Source: Verrucomicrobiaceae bacterium (lineage in GTDB: Bacteria > Verrucomicrobiota > Verrucomicrobiia > Verrucomicrobiales > Akkermansiaceae). From it: a stretch of DNA of 64,000 bases. Below are positions 18,601-27,300 of the stretch, piece by piece (within the stretch, counting starts at the first letter, position 1; each line of letters opens with the position of its first letter). Below the pieces are notes generated by a model. The model worked only from the letters and a program-made list of their open reading frames with translations. It was not told the DNA's origin and ran no database searches. The position numbers were made by a program, and so were the translations under genes. The stretch lies in NCBI GenBank assembly GCA_027491155.1, contig JAIXWR010000035.1, forward strand, positions 1 through 64,000, given 5' to 3'.

Positions 18601-19135
18601 CCTCGCCGCCCGCATCGTCGAACAGGTCCGCGACCGCGGCCCCTTCCTCTCGATGTCGGAATTCGTCAACCGCCGCCTCGGCCCGCCGACCGACGAGCGG
18701 ACGCTGAAGGGAGCCATCCAGGCCGCGATCGATCTCGCCGACGTCAATGCCGTGCTCGCCAACGACGGGCTGGTCCTCAACGCCGGAAACATCGGGCCCC
18801 ACAACTACGCCGCACCCGCCGCCGCCTACGGACCGAACACCGCCTTTGCCCCCGGTTCGCTGACCCAGGGCGACGTCCTGAGCGCCATCGGCTCCCACAT
18901 CACCGTCCGCGGCGACACCTTCTCCATCCGCTGCTACGGCGACGCCACCGACAAGAAGACCGGCGGCATCCTCGCCCGCGCCTGGTGCGAGGCCGTGGTC
19001 CAGCGGCTTCCCGGCTTCGCGGATCCTTCCGACGCCCCGGAAACCGAAACCGCCGGACTGAAGCAGTCCAACGCGCTCTTCGGCCGCCGCTTCGAGATCC
19101 TCAGCTTCCGCTGGCTTTCGGCGGAGGAAGTCTGA
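15614..19135 (+). CDS. Verru_Chthon cassette protein A-like giant pseudopilin, copy 2
   Basis: 1173 residues from ATG 15614. It is a paralogue of the 8811-12248 product along its length: RG(22)-FALVISLTLMVLLTILAVGL membrane helix, then MQVARGNARMAMILAIGQLQ, TAGPDQRITAP, a central VTLHNPYN segment, LWDRYFLSTL, and the GspK-like end VRDRGPFLSMSEFVNRR. Conservation is strongest at the two ends and looser between, consistent with an old duplication. It is followed at 19164 by its own secreted partner. Assembly with a type II-like pseudopilus is inferred from the GspK-like features. Confidence 0.85.
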   Translation: MKGNSLTRKEQLLTSLRNKERGFALVISLTLMVLLTILAVGLLTLSTVSLRASSQSEAMQVARGNARMAMILAIGQLQKTAGPDQRITAPASIANASYPPGLTGVWKAWKPGEEGTRYDGKEDRFMGWLTSASFGAASPSPTTAPNVPADTPGVSLLLGEGTLKDRATTKGDDARIALQPTLIEGSNLNGRLAWATMDESVKTRVNLSADPSFSSPVKEIALAGAPPADNLRGLEGLSDFKATDESVARMITAGSADLELGEGTMGPLTPDLTVWSASLQTDPVAGGLKRDLSTLFRKGLTTAEKQTRIYEQAGLATGLSDPYLGLLASYHDLYKKIGVTAGGINPGSDGIAASLPSGYNPTSYDPRSATNLPKPQVTQEPVLVPSILRVDIIFSMITRDVHGGRTQRLRAEGKPYMLHLMHLPVVTLHNPYNVPLSFDSLKLTFKDVPVGFNFTVNGQPLSTKLIPLNGMFVAAEGNDNTTKNFGITLKSAVGSSSQSLRLLPGQTKLFGTPKVPPTWTWADEQPGVGSDGTMLFDWNMGRNFTSDFQMAPTLISPPTTSCGFDVDWINPRPFQTAQGVAYSGGEGLIALTGTERIGVQFGPVAPAVAGNAFSIESELRTGGRLVKCGAIRVNYQSAARLQEIVEQGTSLRFPNPRKFPETYPKLPQDPAVTVSSLYEANNRAVSEYVNPDPFLIFSISGKTTKESFIPSRPYADASPTVSLSKIDLAAGKDSPGDVPLELVMMPIRNGSAAIEEIRNTQEGFFFGGHGSLNGIPRATFHEVPQIPLQSLAQFRHANLASSGFHPQVTYTVGESLASPLIGTDTVKRTWPSDNSVMLDHIWLSNKALWDRYFLSTLVGQSGRAFAGNEKTPEAQAEEFFSGTGRLINPRLAPIRSGDPAPASRLAEADGWRIAAAHMMVKGGFNVNSTSPDAWIAVLSALREAALLTSTGNEAATGNPFPRVRRPAEGMIDEAPVLTAQRRWQGYRQLTDAQIKDLAARIVEQVRDRGPFLSMSEFVNRRLGPPTDERTLKGAIQAAIDLADVNAVLANDGLVLNAGNIGPHNYAAPAAAYGPNTAFAPGSLTQGDVLSAIGSHITVRGDTFSIRCYGDATDKKTGGILARAWCEAVVQRLPGFADPSDAPETETAGLKQSNALFGRRFEILSFRWLSAEEV

Positions 19136-19163
19136 GACTTGGCTCCATCCATTCCGCGATCCG

Positions 19164-19892
19164 ATGTTCAAGTTCCCCGCTCTCGCCGCCGCCAGCCTCG
19201 TCTGCCTTGTTTCCGCCCGCGGCCAGGAGGCCCGCACCGTCACCTTCCGCGCGATGTGTTACCAGCACATGGGCGAGGTCACCGAGGTCACCCTGCCCGC
19301 TCCCGGCGGTGAAGGCAGCACCCGCATCCCGCTTCCCACCAGCGGCTTCTCGCCCGAATTCAAAGCCGCGTTCACCGGCGGCGTGGCCCGCTTCACGGTC
19401 GATGCGACCAACCCGGCGACCGGAAAGTCCGAACCGAAGGTGATCGCCGAAGGCAAGCTCGCCTCCGGGGAGCGCCAGGTCTTCCTGCTGCTCCCGTCTC
19501 CCGAGAAATCGTTGGTTTACCGCATCCACGCGATGAACGACGACGAGAAGTCCTTCCCGATGGGAGGCACGCGGGTCCTGAACCTCGCCGCCTTGAAGAT
19601 CCGCCTCAATCTGGCCGGAGCCGATCTGCCGCCGATCCCGCCGGGAGACACGGTCGTCTATCCCATGGTGAAAAAAGCCGACGAATGGGGCATGTACACC
19701 GCGCGCATCGATTTCGACAACGGCAAGGGCGGCTGGGTTCCGGTGGCCACCCAGTCGTGGAAAGCCAGCGACCGCAAGCGGGACATGGTGATCACCATGC
19801 TCGATCCGAAAACCCGCCAGCCGTCGATCCGGCTCTACCAGGACATCCCGCCGTGGCGCGAGGAAGTGCTGCCGACCGGCGGCCAGCCCTGA
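19164..19892 (+). CDS. Secreted partner of cassette A protein, copy 2
   Basis: 242 residues with a signal peptide (MFKFPALAAASLVCLVSARG, cleavage before QEAR). Homologous to the 12312-13016 product, with matching order of segments (RTVTFRAMC, FLLLPSPEK, KSFPMGGTRVLNLA, KRDMVITMLDPKTRQPSIRL). No catalytic motif is visible. It begins 28 bases after the giant gene and converges on the synthase gene with an 18-base gap. Confidence 0.75.
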   Translation: MFKFPALAAASLVCLVSARGQEARTVTFRAMCYQHMGEVTEVTLPAPGGEGSTRIPLPTSGFSPEFKAAFTGGVARFTVDATNPATGKSEPKVIAEGKLASGERQVFLLLPSPEKSLVYRIHAMNDDEKSFPMGGTRVLNLAALKIRLNLAGADLPPIPPGDTVVYPMVKKADEWGMYTARIDFDNGKGGWVPVATQSWKASDRKRDMVITMLDPKTRQPSIRLYQDIPPWREEVLPTGGQP

Positions 19893-19911
19893 GCGCCGGC
19901 GCTTGCCTGCT

Positions 19912-20835
19912 TCAAGATCTTCCGGGCGTCCGGACCGGCCACCACCAGGCTTGCCACAGGGCCTTCCGCACCTCGCCCCGCGTGACCTTGACCTTGTGCT
20001 GCATCGCCGGCTCTTGCTCCAGCAGCCCGAGGGTCTGCCGCCCGATCAAGGCCGGCAGCACCGAGGCCGCGCGCAGCCGCCGCATCTTCAGCCGCGAGGC
20101 ATAGCGCTCCCCCGACTCCAGCCAGAGCCCGGCCTGCTCCAGCCACTCCTTCCGCGCCGCCGCGAAGGCCGTGCGGTCCGAAGGGTCGGAAACCGGAAGA
20201 TAGCAGCGCCCCTGGTCGAGATCCTCCGGCAGGTCGCGCAGGATGTTGAGCAATTGCAGCCCCATCCCGTAGCGGACGCCCAGGGCATCCAGATCATCCG
20301 GCGCCGCCGTTGAGAAACGGTCGCCCAGCGTCAGCAGGCCGATCCTTGTCCAGAAGCTGCCGACGCAGCCGGCCACCCGGTAGCAGTAATCCTCCAGCTC
20401 GTCCTCGTTCTTCAGCGCCCGCGGTCGGTCCCGGCCGGCCTCGTCGAAACGCACCAGGTCGAGACGCTGCCCGCTGATGATGGTGGTCACGGTCTTGCGC
20501 ACCGCATCGGACTGGAGCTCGTCGAGCGCGGCCAGCGCCGCGAAGCACTCGTCCAGCCGCTCCAGCAACAACCGCTCGCCCTGATGGCTCTGGCACGCGA
20601 TGAACGACTGCAAGCCGCGACGACGCCAGCCGCCGCCCTTGCCGTTCAACTCGTCGGCAAATCCGTCCAGCAGCTCCAGCCGGTCGTCCACCGGCACGCC
20701 CGCCGTGTCCGCCAGCGTGTCGCTTGCCCGCGCCAAAAGATAGCCGGTCCCGGTCGCCGGACGCATCGGCCCCGGCAGCAGGCGCAGGCTCACGTAAAAC
20801 GAGCGTGAGACCCCGCGCAGCACTTCCCGATCCAT
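19912..20835 (-). CDS. Squalene/phytoene synthase family protein
   Basis: About 307 residues from ATG 20835, which has GGAGAGG immediately upstream; a TTG at 20880 would add 15. Trans-isoprenyl diphosphate synthase, head-to-head type: SRSFYVSLRLLP at the N terminus, first Asp motif DTLAD (39-43) and second motif NILRDLPEDLDQGRCYLP. It would join two prenyl diphosphates to squalene or phytoene, for hopanoids or carotenoids. No hpnC/D/E or crt neighbours are present, so the product is open. It follows the kinase-like gene closely and is probably co-transcribed with it, an unusual partner. Confidence 0.85.
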   Translation of the reverse strand: MDREVLRGVSRSFYVSLRLLPGPMRPATGTGYLLARASDTLADTAGVPVDDRLELLDGFADELNGKGGGWRRRGLQSFIACQSHQGERLLLERLDECFAALAALDELQSDAVRKTVTTIISGQRLDLVRFDEAGRDRPRALKNEDELEDYCYRVAGCVGSFWTRIGLLTLGDRFSTAAPDDLDALGVRYGMGLQLLNILRDLPEDLDQGRCYLPVSDPSDRTAFAAARKEWLEQAGLWLESGERYASRLKMRRLRAASVLPALIGRQTLGLLEQEPAMQHKVKVTRGEVRKALWQAWWWPVRTPGRS

Positions 20836-20888
20836 CCTCTCCACCCGGCCAAGCCAGCCCGAGCCGGGCGGTCTCTTCAAGCCTCAAG

Positions 20889-23411
20889 TCACAACTCGTC
20901 CAGCCGCTGCCGGCTCCAGCTCAGGCCTTCTTCATACTCCTCGTTCTGGGGCCGCGTGCGGTTCAGTTCCGCCCAAACCGCCACCGCCTCGGCAAAGACC
21001 GACTCCGCCAGCTCCTTCTTCCCCGCGCGCTGGGCGGCATGGCCGAGATCGCCCAGCAGGTATCCCAGCGAGCGCCGCACCTGCTCGGCACGGACGAAAT
21101 CGTCATCGGTGGTCACCAGCTTGCGCATCAACTCGGCCCCGCGGGACTCCAGCTCGATCTCTTCTTCCAATCCTCCGTCCGCACCGCTCATGCGGCCCTT
21201 TTGCCAAAGCAGCATCGCCAGCCGGTAGCGGGCGATCGGATCCGCCGACTCGCCCACCGCGATCCGCTCGACCAGCAGGATGCCCTCCTCGATCAGCTTC
21301 CGGGCCTCCTCCTGCTCGCCGCGGTCCCGCAGGATCCCGGCCATCAGCCAGCGCTGGGCCGCGAGGCGCGAGCGCACCTCCACCCGGTCCGGCCACTGGC
21401 GCATCAATTCTTCCAACAGCTTGACCGCCGATTTCGAGGTCGCTTCCGCCGCGGCGATGTCCCCGGAAAGGATCGCCGCTTCGGCCATCGCCCCATAGCA
21501 GCCGGCCAGATCGAGCCGCAGGTCGAGGTTGCCTGGATCGTCCTTCAGCAAGCGCAGGATTTCCTCCGATGCCTGCGCCCGCACTTCGCGGGCATCGCCC
21601 ATCTGGCCGATCCCGTCGAGGATGGTGGCCGATGCAAAGAAGCACGCCGCCAGCTCGGAGCGGAGCACTGCCACGTCCGGCCGCTGGTCGGCGAGACGGT
21701 CCAGGGTCCGGGTCGCCCGCAGCAACTGCTCCAGTGCCTCGGCATCCCGCCCCGCGGCGGCAAGCAGGCGGGACTCGTGGAAATCCAGCACCGCCAGCAA
21801 CTGCTGGACGCGGTCGAGGTCGACATCGGCCTGCGGCACCTCCACCAATGCCATGCGCGCCGCGACGAAGGCGGCGGCGGTTTCCGGATCGTTCCTTTCC
21901 TGGAACAGCAAGGCCAGCAGCAGGCGGTCCGTCGCCAGCCGCAGGTCGAGGTCCGCCCCGGCGGGCAAGTCCCCGGCGTGATCCAGCGCCTCCTTCAAGC
22001 GCTGCGCCGCCTGCTTCGGATCCCCCTTGGCCAGCGAGACCTCGGCCAGTTGCAGCCGGGCCCGCGCCCGTTCCTCCTTCAAGGCCGGTATCTCCGCGGT
22101 GCGGGTGATGAAGTCCTGGAAGTATAGCTCCAGCCGCTTCAGCCGCTGGTCGCGGCCGTCCAGCGGGGGCAAGCGCCGGTGCCCCTTCTCCATCGCCCAC
22201 GCGAAGAGCCGGTCGCCGGTCGCGCGCGACTCCTCCAGCCGGGCCAGCCACAGGTCCTTTTCATACTGCAGCGCCTTGCGCTCGCTTTCCAGCGTCTCCT
22301 CGGCCCGCACCCGCGCCGCGTCGGTGATGGCCCGCGCCGCTTCGAGTTTCTTCACGTCGGCACGGCGGCCGGTCTCCTCGCTCTCCAGGTCGCGGGTTGC
22401 GAGCCGCCATTGCACCGCCAGAATGACCGCCGCCCCCGCCAGCACGCCCGCCGCCACGTTGGCGCGCCAGGCACTCCGCCGCACGGACCGGTGCTGGTCC
22501 AGCACCGCGTCGCGCTGACGCTCCGCCGCAAGCTCCCGCTCGGCGGCCTCGAATCGCCCCAGCACCTCCGCCGCCGTGGCCGGACGCTGCGCGGGGTCGA
22601 GCGAAAGACAGCTGTCGAGGATCTCGCGGTAGGCCTTCTCCAGCGGGTTGGCCGCCGCATCGGGCCACTCGACCAGCGGCTGCGATTCCACCGCCTTGGC
22701 GACCTGTTTCAGATTCGCCGCGATGCCCTCCCGCCGGGTCTTTCCGGGCTCGGGTGCGACCTGGTCGAAGGTCTTGGTGCAGCGCGGGAAGGCGCCCGTC
22801 AGCAGGCGGAAAGCCAGCACCGCAAAGGCGAACACGTCGCGCCGGTAGCCCTTTTCCCGCAGATACCCTTCCGGCTCCCGCAGCTGGTCCGGCGGCTGGT
22901 AAAGCACCGCGTCCGTGTATTCGAGACTGGCCACGCCCGGCATGTTCCCCAGGGCCCAGTCGGTCAGCACCACGCGGTCGTCGCCGTCGAAAAACACGTT
23001 CCCCGGCTTCAGGTTGCCGTGGGCTACCCGTCGGTCGTGCAGGGCCGCCAGCGCCTTCAGGATTTCCTGGACCACCGGCCACGAATTCTCGCCAGGAAAC
23101 CGCGCCAGCCGATGCTGCAAGGAACGCGGAACCGGCCCCTCCTGCCCGTCTTCCTCGTAAAGCGGGGTGATCCGCAGGAGCTGCTTGCCGCGGTAGTCGC
23201 AGGCCAACTCCTCGGCCACACCGGCCGGCCAGCCGCCCTCCTCCAGCCGCAGCGCCGCCTCTTCCAGCAAATCCCGGTTCACCGCCGTCTCCGCGAAGAC
23301 CTTCACCGCCACCGCCTCGCCCGCCGCGTTCCGCGCCCGGTAAACCCGCCCGCAGGCGCCGGCACCGACCATTCCAAGCACCTCCAGTTCGCGCACATCC
23401 GGCAACCGCAT
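20889..23411 (-). CDS. Membrane Ser/Thr kinase-like protein, probable pseudokinase, with TPR-like region
   Basis: 840 residues. The N-terminal protein-kinase fold has a glycine loop GAGACGRV (16-23) and ATP lysine K37 in VAVKVF. The catalytic loop reads HGNLKPGN (131-138), so the essential HRD aspartate is Asn133; the DFG motif is DWA (151-153), keeping the metal Asp. Phosphotransfer is therefore doubtful. A membrane helix follows near residue 320 (NVAAGVLAGAAVILAVQW), then a coiled coil and a long Ala/Leu-rich helical-repeat (TPR-like) region to the C terminus. It may act as a scaffold or signal receiver. It precedes the squalene/phytoene synthase gene. Confidence 0.8.
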   Translation of the reverse strand: MRLPDVRELEVLGMVGAGACGRVYRARNAAGEAVAVKVFAETAVNRDLLEEAALRLEEGGWPAGVAEELACDYRGKQLLRITPLYEEDGQEGPVPRSLQHRLARFPGENSWPVVQEILKALAALHDRRVAHGNLKPGNVFFDGDDRVVLTDWALGNMPGVASLEYTDAVLYQPPDQLREPEGYLREKGYRRDVFAFAVLAFRLLTGAFPRCTKTFDQVAPEPGKTRREGIAANLKQVAKAVESQPLVEWPDAAANPLEKAYREILDSCLSLDPAQRPATAAEVLGRFEAAERELAAERQRDAVLDQHRSVRRSAWRANVAAGVLAGAAVILAVQWRLATRDLESEETGRRADVKKLEAARAITDAARVRAEETLESERKALQYEKDLWLARLEESRATGDRLFAWAMEKGHRRLPPLDGRDQRLKRLELYFQDFITRTAEIPALKEERARARLQLAEVSLAKGDPKQAAQRLKEALDHAGDLPAGADLDLRLATDRLLLALLFQERNDPETAAAFVAARMALVEVPQADVDLDRVQQLLAVLDFHESRLLAAAGRDAEALEQLLRATRTLDRLADQRPDVAVLRSELAACFFASATILDGIGQMGDAREVRAQASEEILRLLKDDPGNLDLRLDLAGCYGAMAEAAILSGDIAAAEATSKSAVKLLEELMRQWPDRVEVRSRLAAQRWLMAGILRDRGEQEEARKLIEEGILLVERIAVGESADPIARYRLAMLLWQKGRMSGADGGLEEEIELESRGAELMRKLVTTDDDFVRAEQVRRSLGYLLGDLGHAAQRAGKKELAESVFAEAVAVWAELNRTRPQNEEYEEGLSWSRQRLDEL

Positions 23412-23537
23412 GCGCTCACCATGGAGATTCCTGTCGATTTCGCCAATCCCTCAGTTTCCGGCTGATTTCATTTCGTCCGTGTGAAATAGTTCCGGCCTTC
23501 CAGCGCGTATTTCCGCGTCGCTAACTCCTTTCCACAC

Positions 23538-24869
23538 ATGAAACCCACCTGCCCCGGCAATCCGCTCGACCGCTATGCGTCCCGCCGCGAATTCCTGCAC
23601 GTCGGCCTGCTCGGCGGGCTCGGCCTGACCCTGCCGCAGTTCTTCCGGCAGCAGGCGATGGGTGCCCAGAAATTCTACGAAACCCGCGAAGGCGTCGCCA
23701 AGGGCATCATCCACATCTTCCTGCCCGGCGGTATGGCCCACCAGGAGTCCTTCGACCCGAAACCATACGCCCCGGCCGAATACCGCGGCCCCTTCGGTGC
23801 CATCGACACCAAGATCCCCGGCATCCAGTTCGGCGAGAAGATGAAGGACCTCGCCGCGATCGCCGACAAGCTGACGGTCATCCGTTCGATGTCCCACGGC
23901 GAGGCCGCCCACGAGCGCGGCACCCACAACATGTTCACCGGCTACCGGCCCTCGCCGGCGCTCGAGTATCCCTCCTACGGCTCGGTCATTTCCCACGAAC
24001 TCGGCTCGAAGAACAACCTCCCGCCCTACGTCTGCGTCCCGAACGTCCCCAACGAGTTCGCCGGCTCCGGCTACCTCTCGTCCGCCTTCGGCCCCTTCGC
24101 CCTCGGCTCGGACCCCGCCCGCGGCGACTTCCAGGTGCGCGACCTCAACCTGCCCGGCGGCTGCGACGAGTTCCGCTTCTCCCGCCGCCGCTCCTTGCTG
24201 GAGACCGTGGACGCCCACTTCCGCGCCCTGGAGAAATCCGACGCCATCGACGCGATGGACGCCTTCTACCAGCACGCCTACAAGCTGATCTCTTCCGAGA
24301 AAGCCCGCGAGGCCTTCAACCTCAAGGCCGAGCCCGACGCGATCAAGGACGAGTACGGCCGCAGCGAGGCCGGCCAGCGCATGCTGCTCGCCCGCCGCCT
24401 GATCGAAGCCGGCACCCGCTTCGTCTCGCTCACCGCCGGCGGTTGGGACCACCACGACAACATCAAGGCCGGCATCGAAGGCCAGCTCCCGCCGGTCGAC
24501 AAGGCCATCGCCACCCTCATCCGCGACCTCGAGCGCCGCGGCATGCTCGAGTCCACCCTCGTCATGGTCACCTCCGAGTTCGGCCGCACGCCGAAGATCA
24601 ACCCGACCGGCGGCCGCGACCACTGGCCGAACGTCTTCTCGGTGATGCTCGCCGGCGGCGGCTTCAAGCAGGGCTACGTCCACGGCTCGTCGGACGCGCT
24701 CGGCGGCGGGGTGGATACCGACGGCGTCGATGTCACCGACCTCTCGACCACGATCTACAACCAGATCGGCATCACCAGCGACAAGGAGCTGATGGCCCCC
24801 GGCGGGCGCCCGATCGAAATCGTCGACGGCGGCCACGTGCTCGACGCCCTCCTCGCCAAAAAGGCATGA
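23538..24869 (+). CDS. DUF1501 domain-containing protein (exported, sulfatase-fold-like)
   Basis: 443 residues. The N terminus ASRREFLHVGLLGGLGLTLP resembles a twin-arginine signal. The rest matches the DUF1501 family: IIHIFLPGGMAHQESFDPKP, RSMSHGEAAHERGTHNMFTG, GGWDHHDNI, TSEFGRTPKIN and GRDHWPN. The fold is related to alkaline phosphatase/sulfatase enzymes and the His/Asp-rich motifs suggest a metal centre. The substrate is unknown. Its stop overlaps the start of the next gene by 4 bases. DUF1501 genes of this phylum typically pair with genes for large exported proteins or cytochromes, as here. Confidence 0.9.
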   Translation: MKPTCPGNPLDRYASRREFLHVGLLGGLGLTLPQFFRQQAMGAQKFYETREGVAKGIIHIFLPGGMAHQESFDPKPYAPAEYRGPFGAIDTKIPGIQFGEKMKDLAAIADKLTVIRSMSHGEAAHERGTHNMFTGYRPSPALEYPSYGSVISHELGSKNNLPPYVCVPNVPNEFAGSGYLSSAFGPFALGSDPARGDFQVRDLNLPGGCDEFRFSRRRSLLETVDAHFRALEKSDAIDAMDAFYQHAYKLISSEKAREAFNLKAEPDAIKDEYGRSEAGQRMLLARRLIEAGTRFVSLTAGGWDHHDNIKAGIEGQLPPVDKAIATLIRDLERRGMLESTLVMVTSEFGRTPKINPTGGRDHWPNVFSVMLAGGGFKQGYVHGSSDALGGGVDTDGVDVTDLSTTIYNQIGITSDKELMAPGGRPIEIVDGGHVLDALLAKKA

Positions 24870-27289
24870 ACGTTCCCAAAAGCGGCTGCGGCATCTTGCC
24901 GCAAGCTTTCAGCCTGTTCCTCGGCGCCGCCGCCCAGGCCGGCTTCACCCCGGAGCTGAACCTGATCGAACCCCGCGGCGGCCAGCGCGGGACCGAGATC
25001 GACATCCATTTCCACGGCGAGCGGCTCGACGGACTACAGGAACTGCTCGCCTACCAGCCCGGCATCGAGGTCCGCTCGATCGCGGTGGCGAATCCCAAGC
25101 ACGCGACGGCGAAGATCTTCATCAAACCCGACGCCCCGCTCGGCGAGCACCAGTTCCGCGTCCGCACCAGCGGCGGGGTCAGCTACCTCCGCTCCTTCTT
25201 CGTCGGCCAGTTCCCGACCGTGCCGGAGGCCGACCCCAACGACACCCCGGAGCAGGCCCAGCGGATCGAATTGAACACGACCGTCCAAGGCGTCGCCAAG
25301 GCCGAGGATCCCGACTACTATGTCTGTAGTTTGAAAAAGGGCCAGCGCTTCAGCGCCGAGGTCGAGGGCATGCGCCTCGGCCGCACGATGTTCGACACCT
25401 ACGTCGCCATCGTCGACCCCAAGGGCTTCGAGATCGCCTCCTGCGACGATGCCGCGCTGCTCCGGACGGACTCTTTCGCCTCGGTGATCATCCCCGAGGA
25501 CGGCGACTACCGCGTGCTGGTCCGCGAGGCCGCCTACGAAGGCGACGACGCCTGCCAGTACCGCGTCAGCATCGGCACCTTCACCCGTCCCACCGCGGTC
25601 TTTCCGAACGGCGCGAAACCCGGGGAGACCGTCGAGTTCAAGTTAATCGGCGACCCGGCCGGCGACTTCACGGAGACGATCGCCATCCCCGCCGACGCGA
25701 ACGGCCGCTTCCCGCTCTTCCCCTCGCGCGACGGCATCCATGCCCCCTCCCCGCTTTGGATCAAGGTCTCCCCTCTCGCCACGGTCGCCGAAGCCGAGCC
25801 GAATGCCGGAATCAAACAGGCCACCAAGGCTCCGGAACTGCCCTTCGCCGTCCACGGCATCGTCGGGGAAGCGCTCGACAACGATTTCATTTCCTTCAGG
25901 GCGGCCAAGGGCGAGAACCTCACGCTGAAGGTCTTCGCACGCGATCTCCGCTCGCCGCTCGACGCCGTGCTGGCGGTGCGCGACGCGAAGGGCAAGAGCC
26001 TTGTCACCAATGACGACCAGGGCGGACCCGACCCCGTGTTGCAGTGGACCGCACCGGAGGAAGGCGAATACTTCGCCGTCGTGCGCGACCAGCTCCAGCG
26101 GGGCGGCGCCGACTTCAGCTACCGCCTCGAGATCACCCGCCGCGGCCCCGCGATCGCCGCCGCGCTGCCGGTGGTGGAACGCAACAACTCCCAGAAGTGG
26201 AAGGTGATCAACGTCCCCCGCGGCAACCGCTACGCCACGGTGGTCAATTTCTCCCGCGAGAACATCGGCTGCGACCTCGCCTTCGAGGCCGAGTCGCTGC
26301 CGGCCGGAATCGCGATGAAAGCCCCGACGGTGCACCGCTCGGTCAATGCCGCACCGGTCGTCTTCGAAGCCGCCGCCGATGCCGCGGTGGCCGGCAGCCT
26401 GCATCGTTTCAAGGTCAAGTCCGCCGGCGACGCCCCGCCCTTGGAAGGCTGGCTCCGCGACGTGGTCAACCACGTGGAAGTCAACAACCAGGGCGCCTAC
26501 CATTCCGCCGAAAGCGACCGTGTGACGGTATCGGTCATCGAGGAGGCACCCTTTCTCCTGGAGCTGGAACCCCCGGCGGTCCCCATCGTCAAGAACGGCA
26601 CCACGCAGCTCAAGGTGAAGGCCGTCCGCAAGGAAGGCTACAAGGAGCCGGTCACCCTCCGCTTCCTCTGGAATCCCCCGGGCATCGGCACCCCGGCCAC
26701 CGTCACGATGGCCGCCGACCAGAGCGAGGCGCTCTACGAGGTGAATGCCAACGGCGATGCCGCGCCCGGCGAATGGCAGGTCTGCGTGCTCGGCGAGGCG
26801 AACACGCCGCAAGGGCCCGTGCTGGTTTCCACCCAGCTGGTGACCCTCCGCATCGCCGAGCCCTACCTCGGGATGACCATCGACATGGCGGCGACCGAGC
26901 AAGGCAAGCCGACCACCATGATCTGCAAGGTCGACTACGCCACCGCCTTCACCGGCAATGCCACCGCCGAGCTGCTCGGCCTCCCGCACGGGGCCAAGAC
27001 CCAGCCGGTCGCTTTCCCGCACGGCCAGGCGGAAGTCCATTTCCCGATCGAGATCGCAGGCGACGCGACCGTCGGCAAGCACACCGCGATGTTCTGCCGC
27101 GTGACCATCCCGGAGAACGGCCAGACCATCCTCCACCAGGTCGGCCACGGCGGGACCTTGCGCATCGACAAGCCCGCCGCCAACGCGCCCCCGCCCCCGC
27201 CGGTCGCCGCGACCGATGCCCCGGCCGCCCCCGCGCCGCCGGCGGAAAAGCCGCTGTCACGGCTCGAGCAACTGCGCCAGAAGAAGTAG
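24866..27289 (+). CDS. Large exported protein with pre-peptidase C-terminal (PPC) domains
   Basis: 807 residues from ATG 24866, in an ATGA overlap with the DUF1501 gene. An N-terminal hydrophobic segment (about 8-25) may be a signal peptide. An Ig/IPT-like start (NLIEPRGGQRGTEIDIHFHG) is followed by at least two PPC-type beta domains, marked by AEDPDYYVCSLKKGQRF (near 145) and LDNDFISFRAAKGENLTLKV (near 335), each with a DGDYRVLV- or EGEYFAVV-type strand. The C-terminal part is further beta-rich repeats, ending in a Pro/Ala linker and a basic tail. Likely a periplasmic binding or scaffolding protein working with the DUF1501 protein. Confidence 0.8.
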   Translation: MNVPKSGCGILPQAFSLFLGAAAQAGFTPELNLIEPRGGQRGTEIDIHFHGERLDGLQELLAYQPGIEVRSIAVANPKHATAKIFIKPDAPLGEHQFRVRTSGGVSYLRSFFVGQFPTVPEADPNDTPEQAQRIELNTTVQGVAKAEDPDYYVCSLKKGQRFSAEVEGMRLGRTMFDTYVAIVDPKGFEIASCDDAALLRTDSFASVIIPEDGDYRVLVREAAYEGDDACQYRVSIGTFTRPTAVFPNGAKPGETVEFKLIGDPAGDFTETIAIPADANGRFPLFPSRDGIHAPSPLWIKVSPLATVAEAEPNAGIKQATKAPELPFAVHGIVGEALDNDFISFRAAKGENLTLKVFARDLRSPLDAVLAVRDAKGKSLVTNDDQGGPDPVLQWTAPEEGEYFAVVRDQLQRGGADFSYRLEITRRGPAIAAALPVVERNNSQKWKVINVPRGNRYATVVNFSRENIGCDLAFEAESLPAGIAMKAPTVHRSVNAAPVVFEAAADAAVAGSLHRFKVKSAGDAPPLEGWLRDVVNHVEVNNQGAYHSAESDRVTVSVIEEAPFLLELEPPAVPIVKNGTTQLKVKAVRKEGYKEPVTLRFLWNPPGIGTPATVTMAADQSEALYEVNANGDAAPGEWQVCVLGEANTPQGPVLVSTQLVTLRIAEPYLGMTIDMAATEQGKPTTMICKVDYATAFTGNATAELLGLPHGAKTQPVAFPHGQAEVHFPIEIAGDATVGKHTAMFCRVTIPENGQTILHQVGHGGTLRIDKPAANAPPPPPVAATDAPAAPAPPAEKPLSRLEQLRQKK

Positions 27290-27300
27290 GCGCCTGCCGC

